A stretch of DNA of 64,000 bases, from the NCBI RefSeq assembly GCF_947491795.1, contig NZ_CANLKW010000002.1:794001-858000 (forward strand), read 5' to 3'. The DNA comes from an uncultured Roseobacter sp. (GTDB lineage Bacteria > Pseudomonadota > Alphaproteobacteria > Rhodobacterales > Rhodobacteraceae). This document shows, in pieces, positions 9,908 through 19,634 of this stretch. The position numbers and the translations under genes are program-made. Each line of letters begins with the position of its first letter. Position 1 is the first letter of the stretch. The notes below the pieces were generated by a model that was not told where the DNA came from, did not search any database, and saw only the letters and a program-made list of their open reading frames with translations.

Positions 9908-12245
9908 TCTCGGCACTCCGCGTATGTACCGATGGTTTGGGGTTGAGCGCTGCAAGTGTAAAGCAGAACTGTGACCTTCCGGCGGCATCCCGCCGGTACC
10001 AGATCTCTCCACCATGCGCCTCGACGATTGTGCGACAGATCGACAGCCCCAGACCCATGCCTTCTTTTTTGGTGGTGTGGAACTGTTCGAAAACGTTGGT
10101 GCCGTCCGGAAATCCCGGACCGGTATCTGTTACGGTGATCAGCGTGCCGGTATCAGAATTCTCTGCGTGAACCGTCACGCGATTTTCTCCGTCAGAGCCC
10201 GACGCGATCGCATCCGTCGCATTGCGCAGCAGGTTGACCAGGACCTGTGCCACCTGCACTCTTGAGCCATAAACCGGATCAAGCGGTCCGATCTCGGTCA
10301 CGATGCTGATCCCGGCTTCCTTGGCTTCAGGCCGCACCAGGTGGAGCGTTTGTTCTACCAGTTCTGCAAAATCAAATTCGGCTTTCTCGACAGATTCCTT
10401 TTTTACAAATCCGCGCAGAGCCTTGATGATGTCGCCTGCTCTGTGAGCGCTCTGGTCGGTTTCGCGCAGGATCGTTTCCAGCTCGTCACTGTTGTCTGTT
10501 CCGTTGCGCAACAGGCAAAGTGCCGTGTCCATATTCTGTGAAATGGCCACCAGCGGCTGATTCAGTTCGTGTGCCAGACCCGTTGCCATCTGCCCCATCG
10601 CATTGACCCGGGTGGAGTGTGACAGATCAAGGTTCAGCTGCTGGATCCGGCGCTCCGCAGCCTTGCGTTCGGTAATCTCGTCTACAGTAACAACAGCGTG
10701 CAGCGGCGCGCCTGTGTCATCGCGGATCACAATCACATTTTCGCTGATCCACAGCGGCGCACCATCTGCACGCAGATATCGTTTTTCATGTACGTATTCA
10801 GACCCACCGCCCTGTACGTCACTCAAAAACACCGTCGCTACAGGGTCATCCGCGTGCGAGATGTCATGAACGGTCAGCTGCGCAAGCCTGTTAGGTTCAT
10901 ACCCCAGCATTTCCGCCAGTTTTTTGTTCGCGCGAAGAATTTTTCCGGTCCGCGCTTCTATCTGGGCCATGCCCCGGGATGCCAGATCAAAGGTGCGGTC
11001 GTATTCAGTTTTCGATCTTTTCCGCTCGGCAATTGCCTGAACCAGTGTTTCATTGGCCCGGGTCAGTTCGCTGTAAGTTTTGGGCATCGGGTCCGTGGGC
11101 AGCACCTCCCCCTGTGACACAAGCGCGGAACGAACGGCAAAGGCGCGTACGGGTTTGTGGATGTAGTTGGCGAGGAACAGACCGATAAAACCCGACACAA
11201 TGGCAATGGCAATGGCGATCCAGATGTTTTGCGCCCGGTTGGCCTCGATCGGACCGGTGAAATCAGACTCTGGTGCATAAACGGCAATGGTCCAGGGCAG
11301 TTCGTCACTGATCACAGGCATGATGGTAGAGACATAGGTCGATCCGCCGAACTCAAAGCGTGTGGCGACCTCGCGGTCCACAGACACGTCCCGCCCGGAC
11401 AACAGACCGCTGAAGGCTGCGCGTGCCACCGGATCGTCAATTTCGGTAATGTTCACAAAGCGAAATGTGCCATCCGCGTTTTCCCGACGGATCAGATCCT
11501 GATCCGGATGCGCAATAACATCACCATTTTTATTGAGGATCACAGCGCGACCGCTTTCCCCGATGTCCAGCCGCGACAGGAAATCCGAAATCGCGTCGAT
11601 GCCGATATCCACACCGACAACCCCGCGCAGCCCGCCATCGGCATTGAACACCGGAGAAGCCGCAGTGATGCCCGGTTTCTGCGACGTGAAAAAGATATAG
11701 GGATCGGTCCAGATGCTTGTCAGATCGGCCTCGGCCGCCTGAAACCAGGGCCGCGCGCGCGGGTCATAGGTGTCCTGCGGGTCGTCTTTGCGCGATACGA
11801 TGGCATACTGGTTGTCCCGCCAGATCAGATCGGTTTCGCGCACGTCGCCCTCGCGCATGATGATCTTGGACCGGAAAGGGCCGGGGCCTTCGCTGCGCAT
11901 CACATAGACAAAACTGCCGGATTTATCGCCGTAGAATATCCCGGCAAACTGGGGCGATATCTGTAACTGCTGAAACAGCAACTGCTCCAGCTGTTCAAAA
12001 TCCTCGCTTGCAATCACGCGGTTTTCCGCAAGACGTGTGGCAAGCTCAACCGCGCCCTTGGCCGGGCTGAGAAAGCCTTTTGAGTGTTCGATGGTGTTCG
12101 TGCCCACGTCGCCCAGCAGGTCACGGGCGTGTTCCAGGAGCGCACGTTCTGACGTCACATAGGATGAAAACACCACAATCGTGACAGCAACGAATTGCAG
12201 CCCCGCCAGGCAAAGCGCAAGTAACAGACCAAGTGACAGCTTCAT
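9900..12245 (-). CDS. Membrane sensor histidine kinase with periplasmic Cache domain and PAS domain
   Basis: 781 residues. The first membrane helix is at about 6-30. A large periplasmic double-Cache region follows (PVFNADGGLRGVVGVDIGID, RAVILNKNGDVIAHPD), then a second helix near 345-365 (IWIAIAIAIVSGFIGLFLA). Inside the cell come a PAS domain (DLASRGMAQIEARTGKIL), the H-box LAHELNQPLVAIS and an HATPase with GPGFPDG and GMGLGLSICRTIVEAHGG. Cache domains of this kind bind small organic acids or amines. It pairs with the FixJ-type regulator downstream; the ligand is unknown. Confidence 0.9.
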   Translation of the reverse strand: MKLSLGLLLALCLAGLQFVAVTIVVFSSYVTSERALLEHARDLLGDVGTNTIEHSKGFLSPAKGAVELATRLAENRVIASEDFEQLEQLLFQQLQISPQFAGIFYGDKSGSFVYVMRSEGPGPFRSKIIMREGDVRETDLIWRDNQYAIVSRKDDPQDTYDPRARPWFQAAEADLTSIWTDPYIFFTSQKPGITAASPVFNADGGLRGVVGVDIGIDAISDFLSRLDIGESGRAVILNKNGDVIAHPDQDLIRRENADGTFRFVNITEIDDPVARAAFSGLLSGRDVSVDREVATRFEFGGSTYVSTIMPVISDELPWTIAVYAPESDFTGPIEANRAQNIWIAIAIAIVSGFIGLFLANYIHKPVRAFAVRSALVSQGEVLPTDPMPKTYSELTRANETLVQAIAERKRSKTEYDRTFDLASRGMAQIEARTGKILRANKKLAEMLGYEPNRLAQLTVHDISHADDPVATVFLSDVQGGGSEYVHEKRYLRADGAPLWISENVIVIRDDTGAPLHAVVTVDEITERKAAERRIQQLNLDLSHSTRVNAMGQMATGLAHELNQPLVAISQNMDTALCLLRNGTDNSDELETILRETDQSAHRAGDIIKALRGFVKKESVEKAEFDFAELVEQTLHLVRPEAKEAGISIVTEIGPLDPVYGSRVQVAQVLVNLLRNATDAIASGSDGENRVTVHAENSDTGTLITVTDTGPGFPDGTNVFEQFHTTKKEGMGLGLSICRTIVEAHGGEIWYRRDAAGRSQFCFTLAALNPKPSVHTRSAESV

Positions 12246-13103
12246 ACGACCAGTGTTCCCGAGTTTTCGACCGATGTTAAGACCTGATTGTGCGTGGTTA
12301 CACGGACATTTCGTCCAGGACAGGGCCGGGCCGGTTTTTGCCTCGCATCACAGAGCGTCAAAGGTGGCTGGGTTCAGGGCTCTGGTGACAATGAGAGTTC
12401 TTGCCTGCGGCGTGCTGTGGGTCAGGATGCAGGGCGGGCCGGGCGTTCATTTCGAGGCGGCGACGGGGGTGGCGAGCAGGGTGAGGGCGATGAGTGTACG
12501 CAGGAGGTGGAGGTAGTCGGAGAATGCTGGAAATCCACCAGAGGCTTTGCTCTGCAAAACCCGCGCTCGCCCCTCCCCGTCGCGCCAAAGACTGCCAGCT
12601 TTTAAGGCTCACCTTCAGTGAGACGAGGGCGCTTCACGCCCCCTTGAGGGCAGGCGCGAGGCTCTACTATCGGTTTCGCTGGACTAACCCACGGGAAAAC
12701 CCCGATTCGAGCCGTCTATATATAGTTAGTCAGTGCGGATTGATCGCAATTTCGGGCAGCATCACTCAACGAAATCTCCTCGATTTCTTCTTCTAGCCCC
12801 TAAAATCAGGGATAAAGCTTATTGACAACACATCATATAGTGGGCTATCTAGAAGGCACCCCAGCTATGTGGGTCAATCCCCCAATTTGTCGTATAAATC
12901 GTTGACTCTGCGTTGAGAGCATTCGATGATGTCGTTGACGGTTAGAATAGACGACGCCGCTAGGCGTGCAGGCCACAGCGGCGTCTAACTCTAGCCCCGC
13001 CTTTTCCTTGGAAGGTCGTGGCGGACCCGAACAGAGTGACCGCAGTGAATCCGCTGCGACGTTGAGTGTCAAGCGACCTTTCTTAAAAAAGCGAGGTTTC
13101 GCT
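12246..13103. other. 858-bp stretch without a convincing intact gene
   Basis: No ORF here has a good start and coding character. On the minus strand near 12450-12535 one frame reads LRTLIALTLLATPVAASK and then stops; this looks like a signal peptide left from a lost gene. A hairpin lies at 12953-12985 (GACGCCGCT/AGCGGCGTC). Base composition falls from about 12.7 kb onward, towards the GIY-YIG gene. Confidence 0.5.
12953..12985. repeat. 9-bp inverted repeat upstream of the GIY-YIG gene
   Basis: GACGCCGCT (12953-12961) and AGCGGCGTC (12977-12985) are perfect complements around a 15-nt loop. The copy lies about 120 bp before the ATG at 13104 and could be a leader structure or a nuclease/regulator site. 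Confidence 0.4.
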
Positions 13104-13433
13104 ATGAGTACTACAAGAACCAGAACTATTGAGTGGCAAGGCGCGTCTGGCGCGCGTTATAAATATTGGATTTACCCGCTGCCGCCTAACTTCGATTCCG
13201 TTCCGGGCAACTACCTTTTTGCCAAAGAGGTTGCTCCGGGCAAGTGGAGGCCAATTTACGTTGGGCAAACGAACGATCTCAGCGAGCGCTTTGACAGCCA
13301 CCATAAAGCTGCATGCTTTAAGCGCAATGGTGCCACCCATATTCATGCGCACGCTCACAGTGGTGGTGAGGCCGCCCGGCTCGCCGAAGAGCGTGACTTG
13401 AAGCTTGGGCTTAATCCAACGTGCAACGGTTGA
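13104..13433 (+). CDS. Small GIY-YIG nuclease-domain protein
   Basis: 109 residues from ATG 13104, with GCGAGG upstream as ribosome binding site; a much longer in-frame start at 12966 crosses sequence that does not look coding. The GIY-YIG core is complete: GNYLFAKE (first motif), RPIYVGQTNDLSERF (second motif and the conserved Arg), then an acidic residue in ARLAEERDL and Asn in LNPTCN. Single-domain members occur in phages and as homing-type or repair nucleases; no partner domain is visible. The gene lies in an AT-richer pocket and may be acquired. Confidence 0.75.
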   Translation: MSTTRTRTIEWQGASGARYKYWIYPLPPNFDSVPGNYLFAKEVAPGKWRPIYVGQTNDLSERFDSHHKAACFKRNGATHIHAHAHSGGEAARLAEERDLKLGLNPTCNG

Positions 13434-13444
13434 TAGAAGGTGCC

Positions 13445-13461
13445 GGCTGTTGACCACAGCC
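13445..13461. terminator. Shared hairpin between convergent GIY-YIG and uvrB genes
   Basis: GGCTGT (13445-13450) pairs with ACAGCC (13456-13461) around TGACC. It sits in the 32-bp gap between two convergent stops. No T-run follows on either strand, so the terminator call is tentative. Confidence 0.4.
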
Positions 13462-13465
13462 AGTG

Positions 13466-15664
13466 CTACCGCCCCCGCTTCCGTTTCACGCCCCCGCGCA
13501 TACCACCCCGTCCCATTGTACTCCGGCCTGAGGCTTTCTGGGCGTCGTCCACGGCTTTTTCCACTGCATACTGCCGGGCCATCGGGTCATCCGCAATTGC
13601 CAGATCGACCGCTTCCAGCCGTTTGACCTCGTCGCGCAGGCGCGCGGCCTCCTCAAATTCCAGGTTCTCGGCGGCCTTGCGCATGTCGGTGCGCAGACCG
13701 TCCAGCACCGTCTGCAGGTTGCCGCCAGCCATCGGGTTGTCGACCTTGGCGGTCACGCGGTTCATGTCCACGTCGCCTTTGTAGAGCCCGGCCAGAATGT
13801 CCTCTACGTTCTTTTTCACCGTCGTCGGCGTGATCCCATGTTCTTCGTTATAGGCCAGCTGCTTAGCGCGGCGGCGGTTGGTTTCGCCCATCGCGCGCTC
13901 CATCGACCCGGTGATGCGGTCGGCGTACATGATCACGCGGCCCTCGGCGTTCCGCGCGGCGCGGCCGATCGTCTGGATGAGCGAGGTTTCCGAGCGCAGG
14001 AAACCCTCTTTGTCCGCATCCAGAATGGCCACCAGCCCGCATTCAGGGATATCAAGACCCTCGCGCAGCAGGTTAATCCCGATGAGCACGTCAAAAGCGC
14101 CAAGCCGCAGGTCGCGCAGGATTTCGATACGTTCGATGGTGTCGATGTCCGAGTGCATGTAGCGCACGCGGATGCCCTGTTCGTGCATGTATTCGGTCAG
14201 ATCCTCGGCCATGCGTTTCGTCAGTGTGGTGACCAGCGTGCGGTAGCCATCGGCGGCGACCTTGCGGACCTCGTCCAGCAGATCGTCTACCTGCATTTCA
14301 ACAGGCCGGATTTCGATTTCCGGGTCGATCAGGCCGGTGGGGCGGATGATCTGTTCGGTGAACACACCGCCGGTCTGCTCGATCTCCCAGGAGGCCGGCG
14401 TGGCGGAGACGAACACCGATTGCGGGCGCATGGCGTCCCATTCCTCGAATTTCAGCGGGCGGTTGTCCATGCAGGACGGCAGGCGGAACCCGTGTTCCGC
14501 CAGCGTGAACTTGCGCCGGTAGTCGCCTTTGTACATGCCGCCGATCTGCGGCACGGAAACATGGGATTCATCGGCGAAAACAATGGCATGATCGGGAATG
14601 AATTCAAACAAGGTGGGGGGCGGCTCGCCCGGTGCGCGCCCTGTCAGATAGCGTGAATAGTTCTCGATGCCGTTGCAGACGCCGGTCGCTTCAAGCATCT
14701 CCAGATCAAAATTGGTGCGCTGTTCCAGACGCTGCGCTTCGAGGAGTTTGCCCTCGTTCACCAGCTGATCTAGGCGGATTTTCAGCTCTTTTTTAATACC
14801 GATAACGGCCTGCTGCATGGTCGGCTTGGGTGTGACGTAGTGCGAGTTCGCATAGACGCGGATCTGGTCGAAGTTATCCGTTTTTTCGCCGGTGAGCGGA
14901 TCAAATTCGGTAATGCTTTCCAGTTCCTCGCCGAAAAATGACAGCCTCCACGCGCGGTCTTCCAGGTGTGCGGGGAAAATCTCCAGACTGTCACCACGCA
15001 CCCGGAACGATCCACGCTGGAACGCCTGATCATTACGACGATATTGCTGGGCCACGAGATCGGCCATGACCTGGCGCTGATCATACATCTGGCCCGTCTT
15101 CAGATCCTGGGTCATCGCGCCATAGGTCTCGACCGAACCGATACCGTAGATGCAGGAGACCGAGGCCACGATGATCACATCGTCGCGTTCGAGCAGTGCG
15201 CGGGTGGCCGAGTGGCGCATCCGGTCGATCTGTTCGTTGATCTGGCTTTCTTTCTCGATGTAGGTGTCTGATCGCGCCACATAGGCTTCGGGTTGGTAAT
15301 AATCGTAGTAACTTACGAAGTATTCGACGGCGTTATCCGGGAAGAAGCCCTTAAATTCGCCGTACAATTGCGCAGCCAGTGTTTTGTTAGGGGCCAGGAT
15401 GATGGCGGGGCGCTGGGTCTCTTCGATGACCTTGGCCATGGTGAAGGTTTTGCCGGTGCCCGTAGCGCCCAGCAGCACCTGGTCGCGTTCGCCGGAATTC
15501 ACACCCTCTGCCAGTTCGGCGATGGCCGTGGGCTGGTCGCCCGCAGGCTCAAATTCTGTCGCCAGAACAAATTTCCGGCCACCTTCCAGCTTGGGGCGGG
15601 CGCGCACGTCAGGCGCGGGATTGGACAGAACGGCCTCTGAGCCGTCGGTGTGAGCGTAAGACAT
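13466..15664 (-). CDS. uvrB: Excinuclease ABC subunit B
   Basis: 732 residues from ATG 15664 (GGGGAA upstream); an in-frame TTG at 15691 would add nine. It has Walker A GATGTGKT, the damage-gripping hairpin region around [21 protein letters not shown]'s first half, the [14 protein letters not shown] box and the helicase motif [11 protein letters not shown]. The C-terminal UVR motif ([18 protein letters not shown]) recruits UvrC. UvrB verifies DNA damage handed over by UvrA in nucleotide excision repair. A Gly/Arg/Lys-rich tail ([16 protein letters not shown]) ends the protein. Confidence 0.97.
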   Translation of the reverse strand: MSYAHTDGSEAVLSNPAPDVRARPKLEGGRKFVLATEFEPAGDQPTAIAELAEGVNSGERDQVLLGATGTGKTFTMAKVIEETQRPAIILAPNKTLAAQLYGEFKGFFPDNAVEYFVSYYDYYQPEAYVARSDTYIEKESQINEQIDRMRHSATRALLERDDVIIVASVSCIYGIGSVETYGAMTQDLKTGQMYDQRQVMADLVAQQYRRNDQAFQRGSFRVRGDSLEIFPAHLEDRAWRLSFFGEELESITEFDPLTGEKTDNFDQIRVYANSHYVTPKPTMQQAVIGIKKELKIRLDQLVNEGKLLEAQRLEQRTNFDLEMLEATGVCNGIENYSRYLTGRAPGEPPPTLFEFIPDHAIVFADESHVSVPQIGGMYKGDYRRKFTLAEHGFRLPSCMDNRPLKFEEWDAMRPQSVFVSATPASWEIEQTGGVFTEQIIRPTGLIDPEIEIRPVEMQVDDLLDEVRKVAADGYRTLVTTLTKRMAEDLTEYMHEQGIRVRYMHSDIDTIERIEILRDLRLGAFDVLIGINLLREGLDIPECGLVAILDADKEGFLRSETSLIQTIGRAARNAEGRVIMYADRITGSMERAMGETNRRRAKQLAYNEEHGITPTTVKKNVEDILAGLYKGDVDMNRVTAKVDNPMAGGNLQTVLDGLRTDMRKAAENLEFEEAARLRDEVKRLEAVDLAIADDPMARQYAVEKAVDDAQKASGRSTMGRGGMRGGVKRKRGR

Positions 15665-15734
15665 ATGCAGATTCCCCGGGGTTACTGCCAAGGTGTCATG
15701 ATTTGTCAGGGGTTCAAGGGGGGCGGGGTCCGGC

Positions 15735-15755
15735 TCCTGTCATAAAATGTCAGGA
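15735..15755. promoter_or_regulatory. Imperfect dyad upstream of uvrB
   Basis: TCCTGTCATAAAATGTCAGG and one further A form an interrupted palindrome (TCCTG, CAT / ATG, CAGGA). It lies 70 bp before uvrB and just after the stop of the decayed gene, so it may be a regulator site or a weak terminator. It does not match the GAAC-N7-GTTC SOS box of alphaproteobacteria. Confidence 0.3.
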
Positions 15756-15768
15756 ACGCTGGGATTGG

Positions 15769-16694
15769 TCAGTCGGTTCCGTCCGACGGATCCAGAACAT
15801 CGAGCAGTTCAAAAAGCTCGCTGACGTAGGCATTCTTGTCCAGAATTTCGATGTCCGCAGAGACGTTTTTGATGATCTACTTCATCTCGATGATGTGGTT
15901 GTTGCCAACCTTGTAGATGAGGTTGTCGCGAGAAGCTGTCAGCCCTTCGACAGCGTCGTACATATGTTTGGCGCGCAACATACTGTAGTCTGCCGAAGGG
16001 ACCAGAGCGAAGCCCTGCACGCTGCCACGCTCTTCCTCCATGGTTTGCGCTACTGAGATTAACCTGTTGGTCCAGAGCCGGACGTCATCGTAGTTGACCG
16101 AGGCAACGTCCGCGTCATCGGCGGCCGTTGCCTTCGCGAGCCTGCGCCGGGCTTGTCGATTGTGGCGGCATCGAAAGAAACAGGCGACGCGCCGCTTTCG
16201 TTAGCCTCTGCCAGTAACTGTTTGACATGGAGTTGTTCGTTTTTGAATTTGCCAAAGAGAGCGGCCAGTACGTCACTCTCGCTCTGGATCAGTTCAATGG
16301 TCCGGGTGTCATCAGCTACCGGTTTAGACAGCAGTTTCGTGACATATTCGGCGATATGTGTCGTAAGAAACATCCGTCGCAGTGCAGCGTCGTCCGGCGC
16401 GACTTTGTTACAGTCGCCGCCCTTTTGCACTTCGATGTCCGCGTCTTCGTGTTCTACATCGATATTTTTGCTGGCATAGGCATTGATCTCGGCCTCGGGC
16501 TTCACCGCGCCGTGGATTTCCCCGACGATTGCGATTTTCCTGTCACCGTCGTTCAGTTTCTCATCAAGCCGTTTGAGTTGCATAACCGGGAGATCAGAGC
16601 AGCCTATGGCAGTGAGACGCTGCACCGCCGGGCTCAGATCGGCCAAGGACTGCAGACCCGCGAGACGACCACCGGTTTCTCTGGACGGTTGCAT
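15769..16694 (-). pseudogene. Decayed gene of unknown family (frameshift and in-frame stop)
   Basis: An open frame starts at ATG 16694 (MQPSRETGGRL) and reads a well-formed protein (LADLSPAVQRLTAIG, KIAIVGEIHGAVKPEAEIN, IAEYVTKLLSKPVADDTRTI). Near 16140 it loses its character. From there one frame over continues plausibly (LAKATAADDADVASVNYDD, LWTNRLISVAQTMEEERGS, HMYDAVEGLTASRDNLIYK) to a TAG at 15879-15877. Reading through that stop gives a further sensible tail (IIKNVSADIEILDK, ELFELLDVLDPSDGTD) to TGA at 15771. One frameshift plus one nonsense codon separate it from an intact gene of about 308 codons. I do not recognise the family. Confidence 0.65.
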
Positions 16695-16827
16695 GTTTTT
16701 TCCGACGCCCGTGGACTTTGTCTGCTGCGCTGGTGAGGGGAGGGCGGTTCTGGTCACGAGTTCCTGTGTTATCCGGATTACGCCATCACAGGCTGTAGGC
16801 CATTCAAGTGGCTGTCGGCGTTCCGGT

Positions 16828-17634
16828 TCAGCCCAGCAACCCCAGCGAGCGGAATGATGCTTCGCTGTTTTTGCCGATGATAACGTGGTCATGAACGCGC
16901 GCATCAATTGCTTCGCAGGCGCGGACGATTGCATCCGTCATGGTGATATCGGACTCGCTGGGCGAGGGATCGCCAGAGGGATGGTTGTGCACAAGGATCA
17001 GTGCTGCAGCGTTCAGTTCCAGCGCGCGTTTGACGACCTCGCGCGGGTAGACAGGTACATGGTTGATGGTGCCACGGGCCTGCTCTTCATCCGCGATCAC
17101 AACATTTTTGTTGTCCAGAAACAGGATGCGGAACTGCTCCGTGTCGCGGTGCGCCATAGAGGTGCGGCAGTAATCTATCAGGTCGTCCCAACACGACAAA
17201 ACACAGCGCTGCAGCACCCGGGACTGGGCCATTCGCTGGGCAAAGGCCTCGACGAGGCGCAGCTGGAAAAAGACCTTCTGGGTGGTGCCTTTGACCTGCA
17301 AAAGGCGGTGTTCAGAAGCGGCAACGACACCGTTGAGATCGCCGAAGGCCTCAAGCAGCTTTTTTGCCAGGGGTTTTACATCGATCCGCTCAATAGCGTT
17401 GCAGAGCAGCAGTTCGAGCAGTTCGTATTCCGGCATCGCTGTATGTCCGCCGGTCAGAAACCGGGTCCGCAACCGCTGCCGGTGGCCAACATAGTGCGGT
17501 GACGGCCCACCGCCGCGCGACGCGTATTCGCCTTTCCCAAGTGACTGTGTTTCAGCCCATGCCGGTATTCTGCGGTCAAGATCCTCCAGACCGCGAAGTG
17601 CTTCTTCGGAAAATCCGTGTTTCTGGCTGGTCAC
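16828..17634 (-). CDS. radC: RadC/YeeS-family JAMM-domain protein
   Basis: 268 residues from GTG 17634, with AAAGGAG six bases upstream. A helix-hairpin-helix-like N-terminal region (YELLELLLCNAIERIDVKPLA) precedes a JAB/MPN metalloprotease-like domain with the JAMM signature HNHPSGDPSPSESD. The family was named for DNA repair but its real function is unresolved. The last residues (SFRSLGLLG) are typical of roseobacter members. Confidence 0.92.
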   Translation of the reverse strand: MTSQKHGFSEEALRGLEDLDRRIPAWAETQSLGKGEYASRGGGPSPHYVGHRQRLRTRFLTGGHTAMPEYELLELLLCNAIERIDVKPLAKKLLEAFGDLNGVVAASEHRLLQVKGTTQKVFFQLRLVEAFAQRMAQSRVLQRCVLSCWDDLIDYCRTSMAHRDTEQFRILFLDNKNVVIADEEQARGTINHVPVYPREVVKRALELNAAALILVHNHPSGDPSPSESDITMTDAIVRACEAIDARVHDHVIIGKNSEASFRSLGLLG

Positions 17635-17857
17635 TGGTCACTCCTTTCCTCCGTTGGGCGCTGCCTGATATTCCCTGGCCATGGTTAGCGATTGGTTAAA
17701 AAGCACAGTGCAGGGATCTGTTTTTGGGTCTGCCAGCCGGTTCGGGCGCTTTTTGATTAAAAGGCTCACTGCTGGCTGTCACGCACGGCAAATTGCTGTC
17801 TTGCCCGCGCTGTTGAAATCCCGGATAAACGACAACAGCCAGATCAGGAGCCGATGT

Positions 17858-18169
17858 ATGCGTGCACGTATTTTTCAGCCAGCCAAAACCGCCATGTCGT
17901 CTGGAATGGCGAAAACCCATACATGGGTGCTTGAGTATGCGCCTGCGTCGTCACGTGAGGTTGATCCACTCATGGGCTGGACTTCATCGGATGATACGCA
18001 AAGCCAGGTACGCATGCGCTTTAAAACACGCGAGGAAGCTGTGGAATATGCCCGGGACAATGGGATCACTGCCGACGTAATGGAACCGAAAAAACGCAGC
18101 GCAAATATACGTCCGGGCGGCTATGGAGAAAACTTTGCGACCAACCGTCGTGGGGCGTGGACGCACTGA
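17858..18169 (+). CDS. NDUFS4-like ETC complex I accessory protein
   Basis: 103 residues from ATG 17858, with CAGGAG upstream. The sequence ([74 protein letters not shown]) is the conserved ETC complex I subunit region, the bacterial counterpart of mitochondrial NDUFS4 (18 kDa subunit). It should bind the matrix-arm side of NADH:ubiquinone oxidoreductase. The following GNAT gene starts within its stop codon (TGATG). Confidence 0.92.
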   Translation: MRARIFQPAKTAMSSGMAKTHTWVLEYAPASSREVDPLMGWTSSDDTQSQVRMRFKTREEAVEYARDNGITADVMEPKKRSANIRPGGYGENFATNRRGAWTH

Positions 18170-18630
18170 TGCAGCCCGCAGTCGTCCGTGCAGATGCGCG
18201 GGACGCGGATGTAGCACTTCTTTTGGGGCGGCACTTTGAATTGATGCGCTCCCAGTCTCCGCCGGAGAGTTGTCACGTGTTGCCAGCCGATGCGCTGGAC
18301 CACCCGGATATATCCATGTTCGCCCTGCGGGTAGACAATGTTGCTGTCGCAATCGGTGCCTTGCGGCGTTTCAGAGAAACCGACGGCGAACTGAAGTCCA
18401 TGCACACGGCACAGGAACACAGGGGCAGGGGCTATGCCCGTGCTCTGTTGCAAGGCTTGATCCGTCACTCCCGGGATGTCGGCGTGCGGGACCTCTGGCT
18501 CGAGACAGGCGCGGGACCGGAACACTCGGCGGCGCGTTCGCTCTATGCTTCTGAAGGCTTCGCTGTCTGTGCCCCGTTCTGGACATATACCAAGGACCCG
18601 CTCAGCATTTTCATGACACGCGGGATCTGA
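18169..18630 (+). CDS. GNAT-family N-acetyltransferase
   Basis: 153 residues from ATG 18169, which overlaps the previous stop (TGATG). It carries the GNAT core: MFALRVDNVAVAIGALRRF, acetyl-CoA-binding motif A EHRGRGYARALLQGL, then WLETGAGPEHSAARSLYASEGF and the terminal PFWTYTKDPLSIFM. This pattern is close to small-molecule acetyltransferases of the PA4866/YbfA type; the substrate is unknown. Confidence 0.87.
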   Translation: MQPAVVRADARDADVALLLGRHFELMRSQSPPESCHVLPADALDHPDISMFALRVDNVAVAIGALRRFRETDGELKSMHTAQEHRGRGYARALLQGLIRHSRDVGVRDLWLETGAGPEHSAARSLYASEGFAVCAPFWTYTKDPLSIFMTRGI

Positions 18631-18671
18631 GGCTTGCGCGACGCGGCAGGCTGCGGCATGTACGGGGCAGC

Positions 18672-18748
18672 GGTCCCTTAGCTCAACTGGATAGAGCAGC
18701 TGACTTCTAATCAGCAGGTTGAGGGTTCGAGTCCTTCAGGGATCGCCA
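18672..18748 (+). tRNA. tRNA-Arg (anticodon TCT)
   Basis: A 77-nt cloverleaf. The acceptor stem GGTCCCT/AGGGATC has one G-U pair, followed by discriminator G and an encoded CCA (18746-18748). The D-arm is TAGCTCAACTGGATAGAGCA. The anticodon stem GCTGA/TCAGC encloses loop CTTCTAA, giving anticodon TCT (reads AGA/AGG). The T-loop is GGTTCGAGTCC. It sits at the left border of the 19-21 kb accessory cassette. Confidence 0.96.
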
Positions 18749-19176
18749 TAGTTTCATTCGGCCGGCGGCCATACAGACCGACAGCCAAAGAGATGTATTC
18801 CGGTCAGCCTTCATCTGCTTGGTATCATTGCAGCAGAAAGCCGTCCTCCCTGAACCTGCGGTACTCCGCTGTCTGAGGCTGTTTGCCGGCCGTTTTGATC
18901 ACCTTGTCGGGCGGTCGGTCCATTGGGCGCTCAGTTTCCCATTTTCGTTCCCGCGAATTCCAGTCTTTCCAAATTGAAGCCCGACTGATCGAGGTTTCCG
19001 TCATTGTTGCACCAGACCAGTACGACCTGAACCCGCGAATATGGGCTCAGTTTCTGTCGGGTAACGGCCTGACAAAGAAAGCAAACATCCGCAGTTGTGG
19101 CATCGAAATTCATGCTCCGCTGAAGCTGACATCACTCCTTCAGGACGGGCATTACCCGAAACGATTCTAAGAAAGG
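18749..19176. other. 428-bp region with no supported gene
   Basis: Several short frames exist on both strands but none is convincing. The best is a minus-strand frame at 19001-19132, 43 residues with a CHNCGC cluster, preceded by AAGGAG only two bases before its ATG. A second minus-strand frame (18931-19113) overlaps it. Both could be remnants of a small zinc-binding protein. No second copy of the tRNA 3' end is seen here. Confidence 0.4.
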
Positions 19177-19614
19177 TTGATTTTTGAAGCGCTTAGTGAG
19201 ACGTTAACCATATTTAATATCGACGGATACTTTCATTTGACCGATACGACAATTCAGCAAGAAATCCGAAAAAGTAACGTGCGAATTTTCGTCACATATT
19301 TTGTGGTCGGCCTGTACAGCGTTTCAGCGGTGGGCATTACGATCTTCCTGATGGCCACCAAACAGACTGAACTGGCCCTCGGTGTTTTCAACGGGCTTGC
19401 AACTCTGTCCGCGGGCATCGCCGGTTTTTGGTTCGGCAGTCGCGGCAGTGGCTTTCCCAATGGCGAACCTGGCAAGCCCGAAGACCTCAAACCTGAGGAA
19501 GCGGTTGTTATCGGTCCCGAGAACGGAACGTCGCACAGACCGGTGCATGAGAATGAGCCTGCGCTTGCAGCAAATACGATTGATGATGAGTCCCCCAAAA
19601 TTGATCTGACCTGA
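19177..19614 (+). CDS. Small two-TM membrane protein (unknown)
   Basis: Up to 145 residues from TTG 19177; a TTG at 19237 is an alternative start. Two hydrophobic segments (IFVTYFVVGLYSVSAVGITIF and, after TKQTELALG, LATLSAGIAGFWFG) are followed by a hydrophilic acidic tail ending DDESPKIDL. This resembles small membrane proteins with a two-helix hairpin and a free C-terminus. It is the first gene of a three-gene unit, 20 bp before the lipoprotein gene. No family recognised. Confidence 0.6.
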   Translation: MIFEALSETLTIFNIDGYFHLTDTTIQQEIRKSNVRIFVTYFVVGLYSVSAVGITIFLMATKQTELALGVFNGLATLSAGIAGFWFGSRGSGFPNGEPGKPEDLKPEEAVVIGPENGTSHRPVHENEPALAANTIDDESPKIDLT

Positions 19615-19634
19615 CATTCACAAGGAGACCTTCG

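Noticed and set aside
12600..12760. tRNA-like sequence (GATTCGAG near 12706 with nearby complementary stretches)
   Set aside because: It has the T-loop-like letters but no acceptor stem, anticodon arm or D-arm on either strand.
15664..15770. LexA (SOS) box upstream of uvrB
   Set aside because: No GAAC-N7-GTTC or GTTC-type repeat is present; the only dyad has a different sequence.
15703..16056. Plus-strand frame opposite the decayed gene
   Set aside because: It is the antisense of the minus-strand protein, and the minus strand gives the more protein-like sequence in shifted frames.
19001..19132. Minus-strand 43-residue frame with CHNCGC, possible Com-like zinc protein
   Set aside because: Only one cysteine cluster, a ribosome binding site too close to the ATG, and an overlapping frame of equal quality; not enough to call a gene.
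19132..19145. Possible attachment-site repeat of the tRNA-Arg 3' end (TCCTTCAGG)
   Set aside because: The match is nine bases only, no integrase gene is present, and the surrounding tRNA sequence is not repeated.
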